A stretch of DNA of 64,000 nt, taken from positions 20,909 through 84,908 of the forward strand of contig NZ_DASYHS010000068.1 in NCBI RefSeq assembly GCF_035998295.1. Direction: 5' to 3'. This DNA is from DASYHS01 sp035998295 (GTDB taxonomy: Bacteria > Pseudomonadota > Alphaproteobacteria > Azospirillales > Azospirillaceae). The notes below the pieces were generated by a model. It made no database searches and was not told the DNA's origin. It was given only the letters and a program-made list of their open reading frames with translations. Both the position numbers and the translations under genes were made by a program. Of the stretch, positions 26,919 through 36,468 are shown one piece after another (position 1 is the first letter of the stretch; every line of letters begins with the position of its first letter).

Positions 26919-28010
26919 TCAACCCGGCATCAGGTGGATGCCGTCGGCGAGCAGGGAGACGACGGCTTCGACGCCCGGCGCGACCGCGTTGCGCCGGGCC
27001 ACGTGCAGCGGCACCGAGAAATGGAGCGGCAGGCTCGGGTCGCCATGCGGCCGGAGCGTCACCTGCGCCGTCTGACCGATCGCCAGGACGGCCTCCACCC
27101 TCCCCGGGACCGGGTTCTCGTGCTCGCCGCGCGACGGCCGGTCGCGGCGGTGGAGCACGACGAAGCCATCGGGGACGACCCAGGACAGGCGGGTGCCGAC
27201 GGGAATGTCGGGCCGACCGGCCGCCTCGACCGCGAGCCCCGCCCACGCGATCGTCGTCCGCCGCCCGTCGTCGTGATGGGCCGCTACCGTGCCCTCGAAC
27301 ACGTTGCGCAGGTCGACCAGGCGCGCGACCTCGGCCGAGGCCGGCCGGGTCGTCACCTCCTCGGGCGTGCCCGCCTGGAGCGTGCGGCCGCGGTGCAGGA
27401 CCGCCATGCGGTCGGCCAGCATCATCGCCTCGTCGAGGTCGTGGGTGACCAGCACGACCGGCATGTCGAGCCCCCGGCGCAGCTCCGCGATCTCGCGGTA
27501 GAGGCGCTGGCGGGTCGCCTTGTCCACGGCCGAGAAGGGCTCGTCCAGCAGCAGCACCGCCGGCGCGCGCGCAAGCGCCCGGGCGACCGCGACGCGCTGC
27601 TGCTGCCCGCCCGACAGCTCGGCCGGGCGGCGCTCCTCCAGCCCGGCGAGATGGACCCGCTCCAGCACGGCGCGGGCCTGCGCGTCGCGCTCGCGCGGGG
27701 GTACGTGCGCCATCGCGGCGGCGACGTTCGCGAGCGCGGTCATGTGCGGGAACAGGGCATAGCTCTGGAACACCATGCCGACGGCGCGCCGGTGGGGCGG
27801 CAGATGGACGCCGCCGCCGAACCACACCTCGCCGTTCACGCGGACCCGGCCCCCGGCCGGCCGGTAGGTGCCCGCGACCGCGCGCAGGATCGTGGACTTG
27901 CCGCTGCCCGACGGGCCGACCAGCGCCAGCACCTCGCCCGGCGCGCAGGAGAACGCCGCATCGAGCGGGATCGGCCCTTCCTGCCGCAACTCGACCTCGA
28001 GGCCGCTCAT
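26919..28010 (-). CDS. modC: Molybdate ABC transporter ATP-binding protein
   Basis: 363 residues. The ATPase domain has Walker A GPSGSGKS, the signature LSGGQQQRVAVARALA, Walker B VLLLDEPF and the H-loop TH. A C-terminal TOBE/Mop-like domain (VEAVLAIGQTAQVTLRPHG) is present, as in ModC. It overlaps modB by 4 bp, completing modABC. Three nearly identical GGCATCA blocks sit at its 3' end (26903-26933), two of them beyond the stop. Confidence 0.93.
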   Translation of the reverse strand: MSGLEVELRQEGPIPLDAAFSCAPGEVLALVGPSGSGKSTILRAVAGTYRPAGGRVRVNGEVWFGGGVHLPPHRRAVGMVFQSYALFPHMTALANVAAAMAHVPPRERDAQARAVLERVHLAGLEERRPAELSGGQQQRVAVARALARAPAVLLLDEPFSAVDKATRQRLYREIAELRRGLDMPVVLVTHDLDEAMMLADRMAVLHRGRTLQAGTPEEVTTRPASAEVARLVDLRNVFEGTVAAHHDDGRRTTIAWAGLAVEAAGRPDIPVGTRLSWVVPDGFVVLHRRDRPSRGEHENPVPGRVEAVLAIGQTAQVTLRPHGDPSLPLHFSVPLHVARRNAVAPGVEAVVSLLADGIHLMPG

Positions 28011-28684
28011 CGCGGCGACCCCAGCCGCCGGCCGACCCGGCGCGAGAAGGCGTAGGTCAGCGCGATGGTCGCGAGCGACAGCGCCAGCAGCAGCGCCGAC
28101 ATCCGCGCCGCCGCCGCGTCGTCGAAGGCCTGCACCCGGTCGTAGATCGCGATCGCGATGGTCCGGGTCTCGCCGGGGATCGAGCCGCCGACCATCAGCA
28201 CGATGCCGAACTCGCCCAGCGTATGGGCGAAGCTCAGCACCATGGCGGTCAGGATGCCCGGCCAGGCGAGCGGCAGCTCGACCTTCAGGAGTGCGCGCCA
28301 GGGCGGCATGCCGCAGCAGGCGGCGGCCTCGCGGATCTCCGGCGCGATCGCCTCGAAGCCGCGCTGCATCGGCTGGATCGCGAAGGGCAGGTTGAAGAGG
28401 ACCGACGCCGCGAGCAGCCCCTCGAACGTGAAGACGAGCGGCCGCCCGAAGACCGACTGCCAGAGCTGCCCGAGCGGCGATGCGGCGCCGAAGGCGACGA
28501 GCAGGTAGTAGCCGAACACCGTCGGCGGCAGCACGAGCGGCAGCGCCACCAGCGCCTCGGCCAGCCCCTTGCCCGGGAAGTCGCGATAGGCCAGCAGCCG
28601 GCCCGCGGCGATCCCGACCGGCACCAGGAACAGCACGGTGAGGCCCGCAAGCCGCAGCGACAGCCAGAGCGCAGTCCAGTCCAC
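28007..28684 (-). CDS. modB: Molybdate ABC transporter permease
   Basis: 225 residues from GTG 28684, beginning VDWTALWLSLRLAGLT. Five helices and the EAA-type loop EAIAPEIREAAACCGMPPWRALLKVELP, which docks to the ATPase, are visible. The segment LVLPPTVFGYYLL is typical of ModB. It overlaps modC by 4 bp and lies 20 bp after modA. Confidence 0.93.
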   Translation of the reverse strand: MDWTALWLSLRLAGLTVLFLVPVGIAAGRLLAYRDFPGKGLAEALVALPLVLPPTVFGYYLLVAFGAASPLGQLWQSVFGRPLVFTFEGLLAASVLFNLPFAIQPMQRGFEAIAPEIREAAACCGMPPWRALLKVELPLAWPGILTAMVLSFAHTLGEFGIVLMVGGSIPGETRTIAIAIYDRVQAFDDAAAARMSALLLALSLATIALTYAFSRRVGRRLGSPR

Positions 28685-28704
28685 GTGCCGGGCCCCCCGC
28701 CGGG

Positions 28705-29523
28705 TCAGCCGGCCTCGCCCGGCAGGGCGAAGCCGTACCGGCGCAGGACGGCGCGCGCCGCCGGCTGCCGGACATAGTCGAAGAACCGTTCCGCAGCATG
28801 TCCCGCGCCGTTCAGCAGCACCATGCGCTGGCGCAGCGGCGAGTGCCACGCCTGCGGGACCAGGGCGAACGTGCCGAGCGCCGAGACGGGCCGCGACAGG
28901 GCCAGGGAATAGGCGACGATGCCGCCCTGCGCGTTGCCGGAGGTCGCGAACTGCGCCGCCTGGCTGACGTTCTCGCCCAGCACCAGCCTGGACGCCACCG
29001 CCTCCCACAGGCCGCGGTGGCGCAGCGCCTCCTCCGCCCGGCGGCCGTAGGGCGCGTGCTCGGGATTGGCGATGGCGAAGCGGGACAGCCGCCCGTCGGC
29101 GAGCGCCGCCTCCAGGTCGTCGAGCGAGGCGTCCGCCTTCAGCGGCGAGCCGTGCGGCACCACCAGGGCGATCCGCCCCAGGCCGTAGAGCGCGCCCTCG
29201 TCGCGGGTGAGGCCGTCGCGGGCGAGATCGAGGACGTAATCCTCGTCCGCCGACATGAACATCTGGAACGGCGCGCCCTGGCGGATCTGCCGGGCGAAGT
29301 TCCCCGACGAGCCGAATGCCAGCTCGACCGACAGGCCCGTCTCGGCCGCGAACGCGTCCGCGATCTCCTCCAGGGCGAACTGCAGGTCGGAGGCGGCGGC
29401 GACAACCGGCCGTTCGGCGGCGCGTCCCGGACCGGCGAGACCGGCGACCAGAACCGCGCCGAGAAGAAGCGACCGCAGCACGCGGCGGCGGCCGGTCACG
29501 GCTTCTGGCATCCACTCCCCCAT
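28705..29523 (-). CDS. modA: Molybdate ABC transporter substrate-binding protein
   Basis: 272 residues. A signal peptide (RRRVLRSLLLGAVLVAGLAGPGRAA) precedes VVAAASDLQFALEEIADAFA, the ModA N-terminal strand, and the ligand-loop motifs AFGSSGNFARQI, MFMSADEDYV and IANPEHAPYG. It binds molybdate or tungstate in the periplasm. The start is ambiguous between ATG 29523 and ATG 29511; both are upstream of the signal. No ModE box was recognised. Confidence 0.92.
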   Translation of the reverse strand: MGEWMPEAVTGRRRVLRSLLLGAVLVAGLAGPGRAAERPVVAAASDLQFALEEIADAFAAETGLSVELAFGSSGNFARQIRQGAPFQMFMSADEDYVLDLARDGLTRDEGALYGLGRIALVVPHGSPLKADASLDDLEAALADGRLSRFAIANPEHAPYGRRAEEALRHRGLWEAVASRLVLGENVSQAAQFATSGNAQGGIVAYSLALSRPVSALGTFALVPQAWHSPLRQRMVLLNGAGHAAERFFDYVRQPAARAVLRRYGFALPGEAG

Positions 29524-29699
29524 TCCCGGCCCAGCCTCTCGGCCCGTACCGTCGAACATATCGACGACGAGGGAGTGCCTCAACCGGCACGTCTGCGACG
29601 CGACCGCCGCGCGGTTGCAGCCGTCGCGCCCGGCAATCCGTTTGAGGACCGCGTGCCTGAAGACGTTCGAGAACCACCGCCCCGAGGAACCGGACCCGC

Positions 29700-31022
29700 A
29701 TGTTCGACCGCGCATTCAACATCTGGGACAAGCTGCGGACGAGTCTGTGGTTCGTCCCGCTGGTCATGACCGTCCTGGCCGTCGTGCTGCGCGAAGTCGC
29801 CGTGGCGATCGACGCCTCGCTCGACGACGGCTGGGCGCTGCAGAGGTGGTGGCTGAACAGCGGCAGCGGCGACGACGCGCGCAACCTGCTCTCGACGCTC
29901 GTCGCGGCGCTGATCACGATGGCCAGCGTGATGTTCTCGATCACCATGGTCGTGCTGTCGCTGGCATCCAACCAGTACGGCTCGCGCCTGGTGCGTACGT
30001 ACATGTCGGACCTGCGCACGCAGCTGGCGCTCGGCACCTTCGCGATGACGATCGTCTACTGCCTGCTGATCCTGCGCACGGTCGAGCAGGACATACCGCC
30101 AAGCGAAGTGCCCCACGTCTCGGTCACGGCGAGCCTGGTCCTGGCGCTGGTCTGCATCGTGACCCTGCTGCTGTTCCTGCACGTCGTCGCCCGGTCGACG
30201 ATCGCGGAACAGATCATCCAGCGCGTGACCGACGAGCTGGAGGACAGCATCGAGAGGATGCTCCCGGCCCTGGACGGCCGGTCCTGCGAACCGGCTCCCG
30301 AAGACGTGCTGCCGTGCGACATGGCGGAATGCGCCGCCACCGTGCGCTCGCGCGAGGAGGGCTACGTGCAGGCGATCGAGTACGAGGACCTCGCCGAGCT
30401 CGCGGCCCGGCACGACGTCGTGATCCGTCTCGACTTCCGTGCGGGAACGTTCATGTGCAAGGAGGGCTGGCTGGCGAAGGTCCATCCCGCGCACGCGCTG
30501 TGCCCGGCGATCGAGGAGGCGATCCGGGAGAACATCCTGATCGGCGCCCGCCGTACACCGACGCAGGACATCGAGTTCTCGATCCGGCACCTCGTGGACG
30601 TGGCCCTGCGCGCGCTCTCGCCGGGCATCAACGACCCCAACACCGCCATCGCCGTGATCGACCGCCTGCGGGGCGCGCTGGCGCGCCTCATGGGCAAGCG
30701 CCTGCCGTCGACCACATATCGCGACGAGGAGGGGACGGTCCGCGTGGTCGGCGACTACACCGGGTTCGGCGGGATCTTCGACGCCGCCTTCCACCAGATC
30801 CGGCAGGCCGGAGCCCCCTATCCGGCGGTCGTCATCCACCTGCTGCGGGCGATCGGGCGCCTCGCCGAGCACGTGCGCGTCGAGGAGCAGCGCGACGCCC
30901 TCCTGCGCCATGCCGGAATGATCGCCGCGGCGGGGCTTCGCGGCCTGGAGGAGCCCCGGGACCGCGCGGACATCGAAGAGGTCCGGGCCGCGGTCGAGGA
31001 CAAGCTGCGGCGGACGCCGTGA
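29700..31022 (+). CDS. DUF2254 membrane protein
   Basis: 440 residues. Four N-terminal helices (VPLVMTVLAVVLREVAV, LLSTLVAALITMASVMFS, LALGTFAMTIVYCLLIL, VSLVLALVCIVTLLLFLH-like) and a soluble C-terminal half with the DUF2254 signature VDVALRALSPGINDPNTA. Its role is unknown. The start ATG opens MFDRAFNIWDKLRTSLWFVP, the usual N-terminus. It is divergent from modA, with 176 bp between. Confidence 0.9.
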   Translation: MFDRAFNIWDKLRTSLWFVPLVMTVLAVVLREVAVAIDASLDDGWALQRWWLNSGSGDDARNLLSTLVAALITMASVMFSITMVVLSLASNQYGSRLVRTYMSDLRTQLALGTFAMTIVYCLLILRTVEQDIPPSEVPHVSVTASLVLALVCIVTLLLFLHVVARSTIAEQIIQRVTDELEDSIERMLPALDGRSCEPAPEDVLPCDMAECAATVRSREEGYVQAIEYEDLAELAARHDVVIRLDFRAGTFMCKEGWLAKVHPAHALCPAIEEAIRENILIGARRTPTQDIEFSIRHLVDVALRALSPGINDPNTAIAVIDRLRGALARLMGKRLPSTTYRDEEGTVRVVGDYTGFGGIFDAAFHQIRQAGAPYPAVVIHLLRAIGRLAEHVRVEEQRDALLRHAGMIAAAGLRGLEEPRDRADIEEVRAAVEDKLRRTP

Positions 31023-31069
31023 GTGCGGCGATCACGGCCGCGCCCCTCCCCTCCGGCCGCTGCCGGGCC

Positions 31070-31675
31070 TCAGGATGCTAGCGCCGCCGCGTCGGTCACG
31101 ACGACCGCGAACCGGTCGGCCAGCGCGGCCAGGGTGGCGCGGTGGACCGCGTCGGCCGGAACGACGCCGCCGAGCGGGTCCGGCAGGTCGCGCGTCGCGG
31201 TCGCGCCGGCGACGACGGTGCCGCGATAGCCGAGGTCGAGCGCTGCCCGGGCGGTGGCGGCGACGCACATGTGGGTCATGAAGCCGGCAAGGATCAGATC
31301 CTTGCGGCCGGTGGCGTCGATGCGGTCGGCAAGGTCGGTTCCGGCGAAGGCGTTCGGCAGCGTCTTGCGGATCACGGCTTCGTCGCCGGCCGGCGCGAGG
31401 TCCGGGACGATGGCGCAATGCGGCCCTTCCGGATCGAACAGCGCTCCGCCGGCCCGCCCGTGGTGGACGACGTGGAACACCGGAGTCCCCGTCTCCCGGG
31501 CGAGGCGCAGAAGCTTTGCCGCCTGGGCCACCGCCGCATCGACGCCGACCAGCCTCAGCGCGCCGCCGACGTATTCCATCTGGAAATCGACGAGGACGAC
31601 GACGGCGTCGCCGAGCCGACCAGGAGTGGAGGGGACACCGGCATGCTGCAGAAGGGTCTTGGGACGGTCGGACAT
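31070..31675 (-). CDS. Isochorismatase-like cysteine hydrolase
   Basis: 201 residues from ATG 31675, with a GAGAGGAG site 8 nt upstream; the in-frame ATG at 31738 is not needed. The catalytic triad of the superfamily is present: Asp in VVLVDFQMEY, Lys in VIRKTLPNAF, Cys in GFMTHMCVAAT. Such enzymes hydrolyse isochorismate, carbamoyl or amide substrates; this one cannot be assigned further. It follows the LysR gene on the same strand, after 132 bp, and may be its target. Confidence 0.9.
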   Translation of the reverse strand: MSDRPKTLLQHAGVPSTPGRLGDAVVVLVDFQMEYVGGALRLVGVDAAVAQAAKLLRLARETGTPVFHVVHHGRAGGALFDPEGPHCAIVPDLAPAGDEAVIRKTLPNAFAGTDLADRIDATGRKDLILAGFMTHMCVAATARAALDLGYRGTVVAGATATRDLPDPLGGVVPADAVHRATLAALADRFAVVVTDAAALAS

Positions 31676-31807
31676 GGTCGCGCTCCTCTCGGGTTCCGGC
31701 CTCCGCTCGGGAAAGCCGCGACCCCGATGTAAGGGCAAATGCCCGCCGATGAAAATCGCACGTTATTTCCCGGCCGCGGTGAATTTCCGCACAGGGCGGG
31801 ACGACCG

Positions 31808-32701
31808 TCAGCGGCAGCCCAGGAGCGAGGAACGGTCGGCCTCGAACGCCTCGATCAGGTGGTCGATGACCGCGCGGATGCGCGGCGTCCTGGACAGGTC
31901 GCGGCGCACCAGCATCCAGACCTCGCGCTCGGGCGGCTGGAGATCGAGCCGCACCGGAACAAGCCCGGGACGGCCGGCGGCAAGATAATGCGGCAGGATG
32001 GCGACGCCGAAGCCCGCCTGCGCGGCGGCGAGCTGGGAGAACTGGCTGTTGCTGCGGAACGCGATACGCCGCCCCTTCACGACGCCTCGAAGCCACGCCG
32101 CCTCCGGGTTGGGGTCGTCGTCGTAGCCGACGAACGCCGGCTCCTCGCCGGCGCGCAGGCGCTCCGCGGTCTGCGGGCTGGAATAGCAGCCGAATCCCAG
32201 GACGGCGACGCGGCGGGCGACCAGGTCGCCGTCGCCGGGCCGCCTCAACCGCAGCGCGATGTCCGCCTCCCGCCAGGCGAGGCTCATGTTGCGCGAGTCG
32301 GTCAGCAGTTCCAGGTCGAGAGCGGGATGCCGGCGGTGGAGCCCCTCCAGGCGCGGGACCAGCCACATGTCGGCCAGGGTGCGCGTGGCGGTCAACCGGA
32401 CGAGCCCGCCGATGCCGGCATCGTCGCCACGCCGGCTCCGGATGGTTTCGGCGGCCTCGCGCATCGCCAGGGCCTCGCCGAGGACAGCCTCGCCTTCGGC
32501 GGTCAGCACGTAGCCATGGGCGCGGCGGTCGAACAGGCTGGCGCCGAGCATGGCCTCCAGGCGTTCGAGGCGCCGCGAAACGGTGGCATGGTGGACCTTC
32601 AGCGCCCTGGCCGCCGCGGAAAGCGTCCCCGAGCGCGCCAGTTCGGTGAAATAGCGCAAGTCCTCCCAGTCCAGGGGCATCGTGCGAACGCGGTCGGCCA
32701 T
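31808..32701 (-). CDS. LysR family transcriptional regulator
   Basis: 297 residues. The N-terminal winged helix reads WEDLRYFTELARSGTLSAAARALKVHHATVSRRLERLE, followed by an inducer-binding domain (IALRLRRPGDGDLVARRVAVLGF). Members bind inverted T-N11-A sites and respond to a small molecule. Whether it controls the hydrolase at 31070 or the methyltransferase at 32715 is unknown. Confidence 0.92.
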   Translation of the reverse strand: MADRVRTMPLDWEDLRYFTELARSGTLSAAARALKVHHATVSRRLERLEAMLGASLFDRRAHGYVLTAEGEAVLGEALAMREAAETIRSRRGDDAGIGGLVRLTATRTLADMWLVPRLEGLHRRHPALDLELLTDSRNMSLAWREADIALRLRRPGDGDLVARRVAVLGFGCYSSPQTAERLRAGEEPAFVGYDDDPNPEAAWLRGVVKGRRIAFRSNSQFSQLAAAQAGFGVAILPHYLAAGRPGLVPVRLDLQPPEREVWMLVRRDLSRTPRIRAVIDHLIEAFEADRSSLLGCR

Positions 32702-32714
32702 CGCGGGAGACTAC

Positions 32715-33416
32715 TCAATTCTCCCGCTGGCCTCCACGAGCCTTCGGGACCGACAGCACGGAGGTCTGCGTCGGATAGGGCGCGGCCGGGGTCAGGCCGC
32801 GGAAGTGCTGGACGGCGAGGCCGCTCTCGGCGATCGGGCGCCGGTAGCGCCACCGGCCGGAATTGTCGAACAGGATGATCCCGTCCGGCGCCAGATGGGC
32901 GATCGCCTCGCGCAGGCAGGCCGCGCGGGCACGGCCGTCGATCACGACGATGTCGAACGGGCCGCCCGCCGACCGGATCGCCTCGACATAGGGCGCGTAG
33001 TCGTAGCCGCGATGGCCGAGGCGCCCCGACCGGCAGGCCTCGGCGCCGGGCACGGCGGCGACCGGCTCGACCAGCGCGCCCCGGGCGTTGGCGAGGCCGG
33101 CGGTCAGGCCGTGGATGGTGTCCCACCAGCGCGCATCGTGCTCGACGAAGGCGACGCGGGCGCAGCGGCGGGCCAACCAGACCGTGCTGGCGCCGGGTCC
33201 GTACTCGAAGGCCACGGCCGCCCCGCCGCGCCGCGCCAGGAAGGCCTCGACATGCGAGGTCGCGGCGAAGGCCCACCACGGCAGGTCGAGTGCCACCAAC
33301 CCGACCGGGTCGCGCATCGAGGCGAGGCTGCGCAGATAGAGCGCCCACCGCCGCGACGCGCCGCCGGGGCGATGGCCGGCCTCCGGCCCGACGTCCTCGT
33401 CGGAAAGAGAATTCAT
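32715..33416 (-). CDS. SAM-dependent methyltransferase-like protein
   Basis: 233 residues from ATG 33416. Rossmann-type elements are seen as AVAFEYGPGASTVWLAR (motif I), VAFVEHD, GPFDIVVIDGRARAACL and DGIILFDNSG. This pattern occurs in class I methyltransferases without a clear substrate. The ATG overlaps the SDR stop by 4 bp, so the two genes are translated from one message, divergent from the sphingolipid operon. Confidence 0.8.
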   Translation of the reverse strand: MNSLSDEDVGPEAGHRPGGASRRWALYLRSLASMRDPVGLVALDLPWWAFAATSHVEAFLARRGGAAVAFEYGPGASTVWLARRCARVAFVEHDARWWDTIHGLTAGLANARGALVEPVAAVPGAEACRSGRLGHRGYDYAPYVEAIRSAGGPFDIVVIDGRARAACLREAIAHLAPDGIILFDNSGRWRYRRPIAESGLAVQHFRGLTPAAPYPTQTSVLSVPKARGGQREN

Positions 33417-34192
33417 CCGCGTCCCCCCATGCCCGCGACCCGCATCGCCAGCGCATCCGCCAGCGCGGGGGCCATTCCCAGAACCCGCGCAGCCCAGGCC
33501 AGCCGGCGCGGGAACGCAATCACCGGCCGGTCGCGCTCCAGTTCCCGGCGGATCAGCCGCGCGGCGCGGTCCGCCTCCAGCCGCAAGGGCGTCGGGAACC
33601 CCTGCCCCTCGTTCATGGGCGTGCGCACGAAGCCCGGCAGGATCACGTTGATCGACACGCCCTCGGCCCGCAGCGGCGCCCGCAACCCTTCCGCCAGGGC
33701 CTTCACGGCGGCCTTGCTGGCGCAGTAGCCGTGAGCACCCGGCATGCCGCGCAGGGCGGCGAGCGAACTCATCAGCGCCACCTGCCCGCGCCGGCGCGCC
33801 CGCATGCCGGACAGGGCCGGCTCCAGCGTGTTCAAGGTGCCGACCAGGTTCACATCGATGATCGTGCGCACGAGGTCGAAGTCCCCGGGCCCCTCGGACA
33901 CGCCCCGCGCGATCCCGGCATTCGCGATCACGAGGTCGAGCGGACGCCGCCCGTCGGCCGCCGCGATCCAGCCCGCCATGGCGGCGCGGTCGGTAACGTC
34001 CACCGGACGCGCGTCGACCTGCGCTCCCTTCGCCGCGCAATCGGCGGCGACGCCCTCCAGGCGCGCGGCGTCGCGTCCGCCCAGCGCGAGGAGCACGCCC
34101 GGCCCGGCATAGGCACGGGCCAGCGCGGCGCCGATGCCGCTGCTGGCGCCCGTTATCAGGATCGTGCGGGGAGTGTTCGGCGGAAGGGACAT
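33413..34192 (-). CDS. Short-chain dehydrogenase/reductase, possible 3-ketosphinganine reductase
   Basis: 259 residues from ATG 34192. The cofactor motif is TGASSGIGAALA, then NAG in VIANAGIA, Ser in LMSSLAALRG and the YCASKAA catalytic YxxxK, with PGFVRTPMN. The C-terminal region (DRPVIAFPRRLAWAARVLGM) suggests membrane association, as in KDSR-like SDRs. It is divergent from the acyl-AMP ligase across 243 bp and may share its promoter region. A reductase is needed after the serine palmitoyltransferase step and no CerR-type gene is seen here, so this is a candidate (inference only). Confidence 0.85.
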   Translation of the reverse strand: MSLPPNTPRTILITGASSGIGAALARAYAGPGVLLALGGRDAARLEGVAADCAAKGAQVDARPVDVTDRAAMAGWIAAADGRRPLDLVIANAGIARGVSEGPGDFDLVRTIIDVNLVGTLNTLEPALSGMRARRRGQVALMSSLAALRGMPGAHGYCASKAAVKALAEGLRAPLRAEGVSINVILPGFVRTPMNEGQGFPTPLRLEADRAARLIRRELERDRPVIAFPRRLAWAARVLGMAPALADALAMRVAGMGGRG

Positions 34193-34435
34193 TACCGTGC
34201 AACGAGTTATCGATCCGGTCGTTTCAAACAGGGAAAACGGCGCAAGGGCGTTGCGGAGACGGTGTTCTCCTCTGAATAACCCGTTGAATCGGCCCAAGGA
34301 TTTCCGAGTGGCGCAGATCGGTACCACGAACCCTCACCCCTACTCGGCAACTACCGCTTCCGATCGGGAGGACCGCACCGGGAACGGCGCGGAAGGAACG
34401 CGCCCCGCGGAGCCCCGGCCGTGAAGGAGGCGAGC
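34193..34435. promoter_or_regulatory. Divergent intergenic region of the SDR and sphingolipid operons
   Basis: 243 bp between the divergent starts. It is less GC-rich around 34195-34300 and likely carries both promoters. I cannot identify a defined operator or a confident -35/-10 pair. An AAGGAGG ribosome site for the plus-strand operon lies at 34424-34430. Confidence 0.45.
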
Positions 34436-36211
34436 TTGGACAGCCTGGATCGAACCGACCTGTCGCCGGCACCGCTTCCGACGGCATCCGCGATCGTGCT
34501 GCGGCGGGGTCGGTTCGACGTGCTGACCGAGGCCCTCGACTATGCCGCGCGCGGACGCACCGGCTGCACCTTCCACGACACGAGGGGACGGGTCGAGGCC
34601 GTGCTGAGCTTCGCCCGGCTGCGGGACGACGCCCATCGGCAGGCGCGCCGCCTCGGCGGGCTGGGCCTCGCGCCCGGCGACCGGGTCGGGCTGGTGGCGG
34701 AGACCTCGCCGGGCTTCCTGAGCGCGTTCCTCGGCTGCGTCGTCGCCGGGCTGGTCCCGGTGCCGCTGCCGGTCCCCGCCGCCTGCCCCTCGCGCGACGC
34801 CCATCTGCGCCTGGTCGCGCGCCAGCTCGGCCATTGCGGCGCGGCGCTGCTGCTGGGCCCGGGCGAACGGCTGTTCGCGGACGGCGACGTGCCCGTCCCG
34901 GGCATGCTCGAGCTGGGCTGGAGCGACCTCGACGCGGCGCCCGAAGCCGATCGCGAGCCGGCCCGCCCGGCCCCCGGGGACTGCTGCTACATCCAGTATT
35001 CCTCCGGCAGCACCAGCTTCCCGCGCGGGGTCGCGGTGACCCATGGCGCGCTGATGAGCAACTGCCGGGCGATCACGGCGGCGCTCGACCTCCGCCCCGA
35101 CGACCGGGTAGCGACCTGGCTGCCGCTCTACCACGACATGGGGCTGGTCGGCACCGTCCTGGCGGCGTTGGCGGGGCAGCGCTCGATCGACCTGATGGCG
35201 CCCGAGACCTTCGCGCGGCGTCCCATGCTGTGGCTGCAGCTGATGTCGCGCAACCGGGCGACGATCTCCTACGCGCCGTGCTTCGGCTACGACCTCGCCC
35301 GCAGCCGGTCCGGCCCGCAGCCGCCGCCCGATCTCGACCTGCGGTCCTGGCGGGTCGCCGGCGTGGGCGGCGAGATGGTGTCGGCCGAGGTCATGGAGGC
35401 CTTCGCGGCATGTTTCGCGCCGGCCGGCTTCCGCCGCTCGGCGGTCGTCGCCAGCTACGGGCTGGCGGAATCGACGCTGGGGGTCGCCTTCGCCCCGCTG
35501 GACCGCGGGCTGCGCACCGACGCCGTCGAGCGCGACGCCCTGTGGAGCCGCGGAGCCGCCGAGCCCGCGGCCGGGGACGGCGCCCGCCTCCTGGCGCGGT
35601 GCGGCCGACCGCTGGATGGCCAGGAAGTGCGGATCGCGGACCCCGCCGGAGCCCCGGCGCCGCCGCGCCGCGTCGGCCGCATCCTGGTCCGCGGGCCCAG
35701 CGTGATGCGCGGATATTTCGGCGATCCCGACGCGACGGCGGCGGTGCTCGACGCCGACGGCTGGCTCGACACCGGCGACCTCGGCTACCTGTGCGAGGAC
35801 GAGCTGGTCGTGGTCGGCCGCTCGAAGGACACGATCGTCGTCAACGGCCGCAACGTCTGCCCGCAGGACCTGGAGGCGGTCGTCGCCGAGGCGGTCCCCG
35901 GCCTGCGCAGGCAGGGCTGCGCAGCCTTCGGGGCGATCGCCCCGGACGGCCGCGAACGGGTCGTGGTGCTGATCCAGTGCCGTTCCGGCGACCCCGCGTC
36001 GAGGCGGGGGCTCGCCGAGGAGGCCCGCAGGGCGCTGAGGCGGGCGACCGGCCTCGACTGCCGCGTCGTCCCGGTGCCGCCGCGCAGCCTGCCCAGGACG
36101 ACGTCGGGCAAGCTCAGCCGCAGTACGGCCCGCGCGCTGTACCTGTCCGGCCGCTTCGAGCCCTTCGACGACCTCGAGCCGGCGGCTCTCCAACCGAGGC
36201 AGCTCCCATGA
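34436..36211 (+). CDS. Fatty acyl-AMP ligase / acyl-ACP synthetase
   Basis: 591 residues. The ATP-binding P-loop is YIQYSSGSTSFPRGVAVTH, followed by LPLYHDMGL, the adenylation motif YGLAESTLGVAF, DTGDLGYL and a KLSRS C-terminal lysine region, all typical of fatty acyl-AMP ligases. TTG 34436 is chosen because AAGGAGG ends 5 nt upstream; GTG 34421 is the alternative. The ACP gene overlaps the stop by 4 bp. In the Caulobacter sphingolipid locus an acyl-ACP synthetase loads the dedicated ACP; this enzyme should do the same here. Confidence 0.9.
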   Translation: MDSLDRTDLSPAPLPTASAIVLRRGRFDVLTEALDYAARGRTGCTFHDTRGRVEAVLSFARLRDDAHRQARRLGGLGLAPGDRVGLVAETSPGFLSAFLGCVVAGLVPVPLPVPAACPSRDAHLRLVARQLGHCGAALLLGPGERLFADGDVPVPGMLELGWSDLDAAPEADREPARPAPGDCCYIQYSSGSTSFPRGVAVTHGALMSNCRAITAALDLRPDDRVATWLPLYHDMGLVGTVLAALAGQRSIDLMAPETFARRPMLWLQLMSRNRATISYAPCFGYDLARSRSGPQPPPDLDLRSWRVAGVGGEMVSAEVMEAFAACFAPAGFRRSAVVASYGLAESTLGVAFAPLDRGLRTDAVERDALWSRGAAEPAAGDGARLLARCGRPLDGQEVRIADPAGAPAPPRRVGRILVRGPSVMRGYFGDPDATAAVLDADGWLDTGDLGYLCEDELVVVGRSKDTIVVNGRNVCPQDLEAVVAEAVPGLRRQGCAAFGAIAPDGRERVVVLIQCRSGDPASRRGLAEEARRALRRATGLDCRVVPVPPRSLPRTTSGKLSRSTARALYLSGRFEPFDDLEPAALQPRQLP

Positions 36212-36468
36212 CCGCGAACACGCCCGACGACACGCTGGACGGGATCCGGACGCTGCTCCGCCCGTTCAACCGCCAGGGGATCGAGCTGACGTCCTCGACG
36301 TCGATGCGCGAGGACCTGGCCCTGGACTCGCTGGCGGTCATGGAACTGGCCGCCGCGATCGAGGACCGCTTCGACATCGTCCTGCCGCTCAACCTGCTCG
36401 CGGAGATCCATACCGTCGGCGACCTGGCCACCCGCGTCGCCACGATCCGGGAGGAGGAGCATGCTTGA
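36208..36468 (+). CDS. Acyl carrier protein of the sphingolipid cluster
   Basis: 86 residues. The phosphopantetheine site is LALDSLAVMELAAAIEDRF, with Ser in the D-S-L context. Overlaps both neighbours (4 bp with the ligase, 8 bp with the synthase). It should present the fatty acyl group to the alpha-oxoamine synthase, in place of acyl-CoA. Confidence 0.93.
   Translation: MTANTPDDTLDGIRTLLRPFNRQGIELTSSTSMREDLALDSLAVMELAAAIEDRFDIVLPLNLLAEIHTVGDLATRVATIREEEHA

Noticed and set aside
26903..26933. Three GGCATCA blocks at the modC end
   Set aside because: Short and partly coding; too little to call a regulatory element, so noted only in the modC entry.
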